A model generated the notes under the pieces. It was given only the letters and a program-made list of their open reading frames with translations. It made no database searches and was not told where the DNA came from. A stretch of 32,395 nt of DNA. Source: an uncultured Bacteroidales bacterium. Its GTDB lineage: Bacteria > Bacteroidota > Bacteroidia > Bacteroidales > Paludibacteraceae. The translations under genes were made by a program, and so were the position numbers. The stretch is taken from NCBI GenBank assembly GCA_937907165.1, contig CALCUH010000030.1:1-32395 (forward strand), read 5' to 3'. Within the stretch, counting starts at the first letter, position 1. Every line of letters begins with the position of its first letter. Below are positions 17,781-24,610 of this stretch, one piece after another.

Positions 17781-18683
17781 TTAGTCAACAGGAGCGACCA
17801 AACGCAATCCCACATGGTAGAACCAACGTTCCGGAGCGCCACCATCCCTTGCGGAAACACGGAAAGACGTAGCAGTTAAAGTACCACCACCTCCTCTTGT
17901 GACGCGAACCTCTCCTGTTTTAGGACCCGCTGGTGAGGTTTGAGAATCGGGTTCGTATGCGCCGAACCAATCGGAACACCACTCGGAAACATTTCCGCTC
18001 ATATCATATATGCCCAACTCATTAGGCTTTAAGCCAGCCACCTTATGGTAAAGCTCGGATGCATATTGGTCGCAAACCGCCACCTCAGGAAGGCTATCAC
18101 TTCCGCTATATTTGTATCCCTTACTCAAATTGCCACCTCTCGCGGCAAATTCCCACTCCGCCTCAGTTGGTAGACGGAACTTCTTTCCTGTCAACGCATT
18201 CAGTTTACGCAAGAAAGCCAAGCAATTGACCCATGTGACACTCGCCACAGGCAAACTATCATTCTTTATCTTGGAAGGATTCTCCCCCATCACAGCAACC
18301 CATAACTTTTGAGTCACTTCGGTCTGTCCGATCATAAAATCGTTCAGTGAAACGTGATGCGCAGGTTTTTCCTCTAAAGAAGCTTCATTCCCTTGTTCAG
18401 CTGTCGCTCCCATAGTGAATGATCCGCCCTTCACTTTCACCATATTGAACGATACGCCGTTCACCTCAAAAGGAACTATATCATACTTTGCCTGAGGCAC
18501 CTCTCCTCCATTGGAAGTCTTACCATCAGGAAGCATCTCTTCTTGACGTGTATCCACAGAAACATGTTCTTGCTCAACAACAGACTCTGCTTTGTTATTA
18601 GAATCTTTAGAGACATCCTTCTTCGGACCGCATGAGACAACCAGAAACGCAAGCAATAAATAATATAATCCTTTGTTTTTCAT
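17781..18683 (-). CDS. SUMF1/FGE-fold lipoprotein lacking the catalytic cysteines
   Basis: A lipoprotein signal (LVVSC, C18) and a Ser/Glu-rich linker lead into a SUMF1-type domain from about residue 72 to the end. Marks are VKGGSFTMGATAEQ, IGQTEVTQKLW, RLPTEAEWEFAARGG and IYDMSGNVSEWCSDW, ending RVTRGGGGTLTATSFRVSARDG and HVGLRLV. True formylglycine-generating enzymes have a cysteine pair near the ARS segment; here it is absent, so sulfatase activation is unlikely. In Bacteroidota this fold recurs in surface lipoproteins such as GldJ and GldK, and a binding or structural role is more plausible. It lies convergent with miaA and has its own -7 element. Confidence 0.85.
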   Translation of the reverse strand: MKNKGLYYLLLAFLVVSCGPKKDVSKDSNNKAESVVEQEHVSVDTRQEEMLPDGKTSNGGEVPQAKYDIVPFEVNGVSFNMVKVKGGSFTMGATAEQGNEASLEEKPAHHVSLNDFMIGQTEVTQKLWVAVMGENPSKIKNDSLPVASVTWVNCLAFLRKLNALTGKKFRLPTEAEWEFAARGGNLSKGYKYSGSDSLPEVAVCDQYASELYHKVAGLKPNELGIYDMSGNVSEWCSDWFGAYEPDSQTSPAGPKTGEVRVTRGGGGTLTATSFRVSARDGGAPERWFYHVGLRLVAPVD

Positions 18684-18722
18684 ACCAATACGGATAAAAA
18701 TAAATTCACATTAATCGGAATG

Positions 18723-18730
18723 CAAAATTA
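18723..18730 (-). promoter_or_regulatory. Likely -7 element of the SUMF1-fold lipoprotein gene
   Basis: Minus-strand TAATTTTG matches TAnnTTTG perfectly and lies about 40 bp before the ATG at 18683. No clear -33 element is seen at the right spacing. Confidence 0.45.
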
Positions 18731-18768
18731 TAAAAATCCCCCATTTACCTCACCATCCGTACAATAAA

Positions 18769-18799
18769 TTTGAGAATAGAGAATAAAATCTTACCTTTG
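18769..18799 (+). promoter_or_regulatory. Consensus promoter of the ABC-F gene
   Basis: TTTG (18769-18772) and TACCTTTG (18792-18799) are separated by exactly 19 nt, a full match to the Bacteroidota promoter consensus. The start codon follows at 18823. Confidence 0.75.
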
Positions 18800-18822
18800 C
18801 ACTTAAATTCAGATAAAAATAT

Positions 18823-20442
18823 ATGATAACTGCTTCAGACATTGTAGTACAATTCGGCAAACGAATTCTTTTTCAAGATGTGAATCTTAAATTCACGAGT
18901 GGTAATTGCTATGGAATCATCGGTGCGAACGGTGCGGGAAAATCCACGTTTCTTAAAGTAATCAGCGGTGACTTGACGCCGACCAAAGGCTCTATAGCCA
19001 TTGCTCCAGGAGAAAGACTTTCCGTTCTTAGACAGGACCACTTCCAATTCGACGAATGCACGGTCATTGAAACAGTATTACGCGGACACGAGCCTTTGTG
19101 GAACGTCATGCAAGAGAAGGACGCTCTCTACGCAAAACCTGACTTCTCCGACGCAGACGGAATCAGAGCCTCAGAATTAGAAGAGAAATTTGCGGAAATG
19201 GACGGTTGGAACGCAGAAAGCGACGCAGCCGCACTGCTAAGCGGATTAGGAATCAAGGAAGACCTCCACTATCGTCTTATGAAAGAGCTTAGCGGTAAGG
19301 AGAAAGTGCGCGTGCTTTTGGCGCAAGCGCTCTTCGGAAAGCCGGACAACCTTCTTTTGGACGAGCCTACCAACGACCTCGACCTTGAAACCGTCATGTG
19401 GTTGGAGAACTACCTCTCCGAATTCGAAAACACCGTGTTGGTCGTTTCCCACGACCGTCACTTCCTCGACTCCGTCTGCACGCACACAGTCGACATCGAC
19501 TACGGAAAGATCACCATGTTCTCCGGAAACTATAGTTTCTGGTACGAATCCAGCCAGTTAGCGCTACGTCAGCAAGCACAACAAAACAAGAAGGCTGAAG
19601 AAAAGAAGAAAGAGTTGATGGAATTCATCCAACGATTCAGCGCCAATGTGGCAAAATCCAAGCAGACTACCAGCCGTAAGAAGATGTTGGAGAAGTTGAA
19701 TATTGAAGAGATACAACCTTCCACAAGAAAATATCCGGGCATCATCTTCACGCCAGACAGAGAGCCGGGCAACCAAATCATAGAAGTCAACGACCTATCA
19801 TACACCACTCCAGAAGGAGACCTTTTGTTCAAGAACGTGAACTTCAGCATAGAGAAGGACGACAAGGTTGTATTCCTTTCGCACGATCCCCGCGCGATGA
19901 CCGCATTCTTCGAAATCATCAACGAGCGATTGAAACCAAACTCGGGAACCTTCAAATGGGGCGTCACAATCACTTCCGCATATTTGCCGCTCGACAACAC
20001 AGAGTTCTTCAACACAGATATGAAGTTGGTCGATTGGTTGGCGCAATATTCACCTGACACGAACGAATCGTTTGTAAGAGGATACTTAGGCAGAATGCTC
20101 TTCTCAGGAGAAGAAATATACAAAAAGGCGAGCGTACTTTCGGGAGGTGAAAAGATGCGTTGCATGATTTCGCGCATGATGTTAAAGAACGCCAACTGTC
20201 TGATTCTAGACTCGCCTACCAACCATTTGGATTTGGAGTCCATTCAAGCATTCAACAACACATTAAAAGCATTCAAAGGCAATGTGTTGATGGCCTCGCA
20301 TGACCACGAATTCATCCAAACAGTATGTAACCGTATCATCGAGCTCACACCAAACGGTGCGATAGACAAACGTATGGACTATGACGATTACATTCTCAGC
20401 GACGATATCAAAGCGTTGAAGGAGAAATATTATACCATTTAA
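18823..20442 (+). CDS. ABC-F family ATPase, YbiT-like, with degenerate second nucleotide site
   Basis: ABC-F proteins bind the ribosome E site and act in translation; they have two ATPase domains and no membrane part. The 539-residue protein aligns well with E. coli YbiT. Domain 1 is intact: Walker A GANGAGKST (34-42), signature LSGKEK (156-161), Walker B with catalytic Glu LLLDEPTNDLDLE (E181) and the SHDRHF switch. The interdomain linker with its basic SKSKQTTSRKKM stretch is at about 270-300. In domain 2 the P-loop position reads LSHDPRAMT (352-360) instead of GxxGxGKST, and the catalytic Glu is Ser (LILDSPTNHLD, S464), while the signature LSGGEK (439-444) and the SHDHEF switch remain. Domain 2 therefore probably does not hydrolyse ATP. 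A consensus promoter precedes the gene. Confidence 0.93.
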   Translation: MITASDIVVQFGKRILFQDVNLKFTSGNCYGIIGANGAGKSTFLKVISGDLTPTKGSIAIAPGERLSVLRQDHFQFDECTVIETVLRGHEPLWNVMQEKDALYAKPDFSDADGIRASELEEKFAEMDGWNAESDAAALLSGLGIKEDLHYRLMKELSGKEKVRVLLAQALFGKPDNLLLDEPTNDLDLETVMWLENYLSEFENTVLVVSHDRHFLDSVCTHTVDIDYGKITMFSGNYSFWYESSQLALRQQAQQNKKAEEKKKELMEFIQRFSANVAKSKQTTSRKKMLEKLNIEEIQPSTRKYPGIIFTPDREPGNQIIEVNDLSYTTPEGDLLFKNVNFSIEKDDKVVFLSHDPRAMTAFFEIINERLKPNSGTFKWGVTITSAYLPLDNTEFFNTDMKLVDWLAQYSPDTNESFVRGYLGRMLFSGEEIYKKASVLSGGEKMRCMISRMMLKNANCLILDSPTNHLDLESIQAFNNTLKAFKGNVLMASHDHEFIQTVCNRIIELTPNGAIDKRMDYDDYILSDDIKALKEKYYTI

Positions 20443-20463
20443 TCAAATAAAAAAACATAAAAG

Positions 20464-20497
20464 GAGGTGGCGTCGGAATACGTCCCCTCTTTTTTTT
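20464..20497 (+). terminator. Intrinsic terminator after the ABC-F gene
   Basis: GAGGTGGCGT (20464-20473) pairs with ACGTCCCCTC (20480-20489), with one mismatch and one G-T pair, around a CGGAAT loop and is followed by eight T. The next gene starts 18 bp later. Confidence 0.75.
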
Positions 20498-20515
20498 CAA
20501 TTGGAGGAGAAAGAG

Positions 20516-21625
20516 ATGAGGAAATCAACTATTATCGCTATGGTATGCGGCTTCCAAGCACTATTCACGGCATGTGAAAACTCCAGCATCAACAAGTTCA
20601 AAACGATAGCCACGCAAGACCCACAATCCGCACAAATCGAATTTGTCCGTTTCGACCAAGAGATTTTCGATCTCGACCAATGCATCAAAAGGCCTGCGGT
20701 GACAGGAAATTACGATTTGCTGAAAGTGGACATACCAGACGAAGACTCTTTATGCTTAGCTGAAAAAATCAATGCGATTAAGGAACGACATCCACTCCAA
20801 TTCAAACATTACATAATGATACTGGACGAACTATCCAGCGGATATAACACTCCGTTAGAGACATTATTTTATCTATTCCTGTCAAACGAAGCTTACCACG
20901 ATGTATTCCAAGAATGCATAGAGAAATACAAAAGTGACGATGACATAAAGGCCGAATTTACAGAAGCATTTGCCAGAGCCCAGCAATTGATACCCGGTTA
21001 CGACATCCCGCAAAACATATATCTAATTTATTCAGGATTCGGTGATTACCTCTCTATTGACGAGAACACACTATACGTCTCCCTTGAATATTTTTTAGGC
21101 GCAGATTACAAAAATTACGAGTATGTACCCGGCATCTACAGCTACCAAACCCAAAACCTCATCAGAGAGAAAATAGTTCCGGATGCGATCTACGAATGCA
21201 CATGCGAACATTTTCCCATGACCAAAGAAGCTGGCAACCTATTGGACCACCTTCTCTACTACGGGAAGATGCTCTATATCACAGACGCAATCATGTACAA
21301 GAAAAATCCGCAGACGGTCATGGGCTACAATGACGACGAATGGGAGTGGTGCGAAAAGAATGAGACCAATATGTGGAATTACCTCAGAGAAAACAATTTA
21401 TTGTTTGAAACCGACAATAAAACCATCACAGACTTTGTCATCATGTCAGGATCGACCAAATACTTCTCCACAGAAAAATATAGCGCACCCGGAAGAGCTG
21501 CTGTCTGGATGGGATGGCAAATCATCTCACAATACATGAAGAACAATCCCGAAATGTCTTTAACAGACCTCATCAAAAAGGATGATTCGCAAGCGATTTT
21601 GCAAGGGTCGAGGTACAATCCATAA
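20516..21625 (+). CDS. GldB-like lipoprotein
   Basis: The 369-residue protein has a lipoprotein signal (ALFTAC, C20), so it is membrane-anchored on the periplasmic side. The body (FVRFDQEIFDLD, IYSGFGDYLSIDENTLYVSLEYFLGADY, FSTEKYSAPGRAAVWMGWQIISQYM) fits the GldB family. GldB is needed for gliding in Flavobacterium, but homologues are widespread in non-gliding Bacteroidota, so motility is not implied. The ATG at 20516 is chosen because a strong GGAGGA Shine-Dalgarno lies 7 nt before it and it gives a good lipoprotein signal; an in-frame TTG at 20501 is less likely. Its distance to the preceding terminator leaves almost no room for a promoter, so read-through from the ABC-F gene may express it. 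Confidence 0.8.
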   Translation: MRKSTIIAMVCGFQALFTACENSSINKFKTIATQDPQSAQIEFVRFDQEIFDLDQCIKRPAVTGNYDLLKVDIPDEDSLCLAEKINAIKERHPLQFKHYIMILDELSSGYNTPLETLFYLFLSNEAYHDVFQECIEKYKSDDDIKAEFTEAFARAQQLIPGYDIPQNIYLIYSGFGDYLSIDENTLYVSLEYFLGADYKNYEYVPGIYSYQTQNLIREKIVPDAIYECTCEHFPMTKEAGNLLDHLLYYGKMLYITDAIMYKKNPQTVMGYNDDEWEWCEKNETNMWNYLRENNLLFETDNKTITDFVIMSGSTKYFSTEKYSAPGRAAVWMGWQIISQYMKNNPEMSLTDLIKKDDSQAILQGSRYNP

Positions 21626-21673
21626 AGGCGCGTTAACTGCGGCAGAACGCCTTAAAAACAGTTCATACCGAAG

Positions 21674-21709
21674 ACGGGCGGCTATTCCATAAAAGAGATA
21701 GCCGCCCGT
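21674..21709. terminator. 12-bp perfect stem-loop between convergent genes
   Basis: ACGGGCGGCTAT (21674-21685) is perfectly complementary to ATAGCCGCCCGT (21698-21709) around a 12-nt loop. It lies between the GldB-like gene and the convergent unknown lipoprotein gene and could stop transcription from both sides. No long T tract follows on either strand, so a terminator is likely but not certain. Confidence 0.6.
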
Positions 21710-21741
21710 TCTACGTTCATCAACTAGGTAATGAACTAAAG

Positions 21742-22680
21742 TTATTTAAAACACACAGACAATTTAGGAAGTCTGAATGCGCCGTTACGTTTTTTCAACT
21801 TATAGGTATACGATTTCGTTTCAAAGCGAGCCAACAAGGAGATTTCTTCCAGATTATCCAACATAGCATCTTCAGAAAACAAGTTGTCCCACTTCTCCGC
21901 CATGATAGTCTTCGATGTGCCATCTTCAAGCGTGGCACACAAGAACAACTCGTGTTCAGGCACATAATAACTACAACGATTCTCCACCTCATAAGGATTG
22001 AAAAGGAAGTTTTGTTTAGGATATTGCAAGAACTCCTTTTTAGGGATGAAGCCGAAGGCGAAACCACACGAACGAAGCACAATCGTGTGGAAAGAGGTCG
22101 AGACATAAGTTCGATAATAGCCTTTGGAATCGGTACGGAAAACAAGATCAGATTCGCACGCCATAGATTTATCCTTCTTACTCAAACGATAATGAACATG
22201 CACAGGCATATTTTGATGAGGGGTGCCATCATTATCCATTATGCGGCCGTACATAGGCAAAACGTTTATCTGGATATGGTCATTCAAAACCTCCCCGCCA
22301 CTCATATCGAAATAAGTAGCCAACGTATCATTTCCATAGGATACAAAAACCGCATGATCATCTTTAGCCATAAAAGAAATAGTTCCATTGACATCGCTCA
22401 TCACCTCAACAGGAAGGAAATCGTCCCACACCGTAAATTTTGTCGGAATATTCAATGTGGCGCCCATCGCATCAAAGAACTCGATGACAATACGCACAGA
22501 GTCGCTCGGGATGACATGTAGGGTATCCGAAGGAAGAGTATCTGTCTCCAAAGAATCAGACATCAGAATAGTTTGTGATGCTTCTTCAGCGTCAGACTGC
22601 TCACTTGAAGAAGTAGAACCACACGACAGAAAAAAAGGCAAAAGTGTGGCTAGAAATGACAAAAAATAATAGTGTTTCAT
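21742..22680 (-). CDS. Unknown lipoprotein with Ig-like/carboxypeptidase-regulatory-like segments
   Basis: I do not recognise this 312-residue protein. It starts with a lipoprotein signal (FFLSC, C20) followed by a Ser/Glu/Asp-rich, low-complexity linker up to about residue 60 (QSDAEEASQ, DSLETDTLPSDTLHV). The rest is beta-rich: a segment like VMSDVNGTISFMAKDDHAVFVSYG and INVLPMYGRIMDNDGTPHQNMPVHVHY resembles the carboxypeptidase-regulatory/SusD-neighbour type of beta sandwich. I chose the ATG at 22680 because it gives the lipoprotein signal; in-frame codons further upstream would lie inside a terminator. The start is only about 10 bp after that terminator. Surface or periplasmic location is the only supported conclusion. 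Confidence 0.65.
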   Translation of the reverse strand: MKHYYFLSFLATLLPFFLSCGSTSSSEQSDAEEASQTILMSDSLETDTLPSDTLHVIPSDSVRIVIEFFDAMGATLNIPTKFTVWDDFLPVEVMSDVNGTISFMAKDDHAVFVSYGNDTLATYFDMSGGEVLNDHIQINVLPMYGRIMDNDGTPHQNMPVHVHYRLSKKDKSMACESDLVFRTDSKGYYRTYVSTSFHTIVLRSCGFAFGFIPKKEFLQYPKQNFLFNPYEVENRCSYYVPEHELFLCATLEDGTSKTIMAEKWDNLFSEDAMLDNLEEISLLARFETKSYTYKLKKRNGAFRLPKLSVCFK

Positions 22681-22690
22681 AAAAACCATA

Positions 22691-22722
22691 AAAAAAGGAC
22701 ACTCCATCAGGAATGTCCTTTT
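22691..22722 (-). terminator. Intrinsic terminator of the MORN-repeat gene
   Basis: AAAAGGACA (22693-22701) pairs with TGTCCTTTT (22714-22722) around a 12-nt loop. Read on the minus strand the hairpin is followed by a run of T. It lies just after the MORN gene stop (22742). Confidence 0.85.
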
Positions 22723-22741
22723 ATTGTAATTCAATTAAACA

Positions 22742-23212
22742 TTAGCCGTTTTTCCTTGGACGCTCGATGCTGATTTCCTCAATGATATCACCATCCTCAA
22801 AAACGCCAGTTTGCTTGGTTCCGCTCGCAAATGTGTAAACACCATTACCATGCTTCTTACCATTTTTGAACTCGCCCTCGTATTTATCACCATTGGCATA
22901 CATATAGACACCAACACCTTCAGGCTTTCCGTTTACAAAAGGTCCCTCATAAACATCACCTGTAGGATACGTGAACTTTCCCTGACCTTCACGAATGCCA
23001 GCTTTGTATTCACCTTCATAGATGGAACCGGATTTGAACTTGTAAGTTCCCTTACCTTCAAATTTACCATCAACAAAGTTGCCAGTATAAGTTTCACCAC
23101 TCTCAAAGGTGAATGTACCGAAACCATTTCTGCATTTTCCCTTACACTGAGCATTAGCTTCGATGCCAGTAAGAGCAAGGATTGCGACTACCGCCAAAAT
23201 TTTTGCTTTCAT
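22742..23212 (-). CDS. Secreted MORN-repeat protein
   Basis: The 156-residue protein starts with a signal peptide (MKAKILAVVAILALTGIEA, cleavage near NAQ) and is otherwise built of about four complete 23-residue MORN repeats. These follow the pattern YEGEY-x-x-G-x-x-x-G-x-G-x-Y-x-[YF]-x-x-G, for example YEGEYKAGIREGQGKFTYPTG, YEGPFVNGKPEGVGVYMYANG and YEGEFKNGKKHGNGVYTFASG, with partial repeats at both ends. MORN repeats form a beta-hairpin ladder that binds proteins or lipids; no catalytic domain is present. The short acidic/basic tail ends at RPRKNG. The exact role is unknown. It is a single-gene transcript with its own terminator. Confidence 0.85.
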   Translation of the reverse strand: MKAKILAVVAILALTGIEANAQCKGKCRNGFGTFTFESGETYTGNFVDGKFEGKGTYKFKSGSIYEGEYKAGIREGQGKFTYPTGDVYEGPFVNGKPEGVGVYMYANGDKYEGEFKNGKKHGNGVYTFASGTKQTGVFEDGDIIEEISIERPRKNG

Positions 23213-23246
23213 GTTTATCCGTTCCTTTTTTGTAATTTAAGTATCG

Positions 23247-23277
23247 CGAATATAAGAATATTTGCATAAAACACAAC
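23247..23277 (-). promoter_or_regulatory. Possible promoter of the MORN-repeat gene
   Basis: On the minus strand GTTG (23274-23277) and TATATTCG (23247-23254) are 19 nt apart; each has one mismatch to the Bacteroidota consensus. Confidence 0.35.
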
Positions 23278-23385
23278 CAAAAATCCACTTTTTATTTAAT
23301 ATTTCTCATAGTTCTTTCATTTGAATACGTTTTTTCTCTTCTGTTGTTTATATGTTTAGTGCATATATCGCTATTTCAACGACAT

Positions 23386-23487
23386 ATGGCAACTTTGCAA
23401 GAACAATTCGGGGAACGCATTAATGATTCAACAAACGATATGAATATTAGCATTTTTCAGACTCCCGGAAAGCATCCAACGCTATGA
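23386..23487 (+). CDS. Possible small ORF of 33 codons in the 287-bp gap
   Basis: An open frame starting MATLQEQFGERIND and ending QTPGKHPTL runs on the plus strand between the MORN gene and manA, both of which are on the minus strand. It is hydrophilic with no signal peptide. TATGTTTA at 23351-23358 is a one-mismatch -7 element 27 bp before the ATG, but no -33 element fits and there is no Shine-Dalgarno. It may be chance, or the broken start of a lost gene. Confidence 0.15.
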   Translation: MATLQEQFGERINDSTNDMNISIFQTPGKHPTL

Positions 23488-23499
23488 ATCACGAGCAAA

Positions 23500-24543
23500 C
23501 TAAATCTTATTGAAATGTTTGTTGTCGATATATACTTCCAACAACTTTGTACGTCCGGTGTCGTTGACCGGCGTGATCATGATATCCGCCACAGCGGCAG
23601 GCACCAAGCAACTATTCCCCTTCGTCAGCGATATCTTGCGCACGGCAGGCATCTCTCCATCGAATCCACGAGAAGAGAGCACAGCGATGGAACAATTGCC
23701 CTCCAAACACATATAAATGATGAAAGAATCGTACTTAAACAGTTTACGATGGAACCCTCTGTTTATCTCCAGCAACTTTACCGTAAAGAACTGGCATTCT
23801 GAAATACAGACAGGCTTATTCACCTTCCGTTCATACTCAGTCTTATATTGTTCCTCGACATTATAATCGATGGCATCCTTCGCCAATTCGGTATGGAGTG
23901 TGCGGGGATTCCCATCCAATCCCAACCGGCCATAGTCATATATACGATAAGTAACGTCACTGCTCTGTTGCACCTCAGCAATCAACGAGCCACCGCAGAT
24001 AGCATGCACACGTCCCGCCGGAATGAAAAAGACATCACCCTCTTTCACCGGGTATTCTTGGAGCACATCACAAATCGTGTGGTCTTCCACCCTTTTCCCG
24101 TACTCATATTTGGAAATTCTTGAATTAAAGCCGCAATACAATTTCGCCGTAGGAAGCGCATCCATGACATACCACATCTCCGTCTTGCCGAAACAACCAT
24201 GGCGGGCTTTCGCGATTTCATCATTAGGATGCACTTGAATCGATAGATCGTGAGCGGCATCAATGAATTTTACTAAAAGAGGGAAAGTGTCGCCATACAA
24301 AGAAGACACGACCTTTCCAAGAAGCAAATCCTTATACGTCAGGACTAAATCATTCAATTTCTCACCCTTCAAAGGGCCGTTTGAGACGACAGACTCGTAG
24401 CCAGGGACAGCACTGACCTCCCAACTTTCCCCTATTTTATCATCAGGAGAGGGTTCTATCCCTTTAAAAGGTTTCAGACGATCACCCCCCCACACCAATT
24501 GATGTAAATTCAAATTAAAAAGTAAAGGATAAAGGATTTCCAT
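23500..24543 (-). CDS. manA: Mannose-6-phosphate isomerase, class I (type I PMI)
   Basis: ManA interconverts fructose-6-phosphate and mannose-6-phosphate and so supplies GDP-mannose for glycans. The 347-residue cupin protein has the zinc ligands Q103 and H105 (IQVHPND), E122 (KTEMWYV) and H180 (PAGRVHAICGG). YDYGRLGLDG near 202-210 is the substrate-site motif of the family. ATG at 24543 is preferred over a TTG at 24552 because MEILYPLLFN matches the expected N-terminus. The gene follows the CapD-like gene by 67 bp on the same strand and is probably co-transcribed, which fits a role in making sugars for the nearby surface polysaccharide. Confidence 0.93.
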   Translation of the reverse strand: MEILYPLLFNLNLHQLVWGGDRLKPFKGIEPSPDDKIGESWEVSAVPGYESVVSNGPLKGEKLNDLVLTYKDLLLGKVVSSLYGDTFPLLVKFIDAAHDLSIQVHPNDEIAKARHGCFGKTEMWYVMDALPTAKLYCGFNSRISKYEYGKRVEDHTICDVLQEYPVKEGDVFFIPAGRVHAICGGSLIAEVQQSSDVTYRIYDYGRLGLDGNPRTLHTELAKDAIDYNVEEQYKTEYERKVNKPVCISECQFFTVKLLEINRGFHRKLFKYDSFIIYMCLEGNCSIAVLSSRGFDGEMPAVRKISLTKGNSCLVPAAVADIMITPVNDTGRTKLLEVYIDNKHFNKI

Positions 24544-24610
24544 TTCTTTCAACTATTACATAATCATCACTAAGAAATGAGCTTTTATAAAAAACGACAT
24601 ATTCATAGGA

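Noticed and set aside
19569..20243. 224-codon open frame antisense to the ABC-F gene
   Set aside because: It is a mirror of the coding bias of the ABC-F gene. The sense frame has all ABC motifs.
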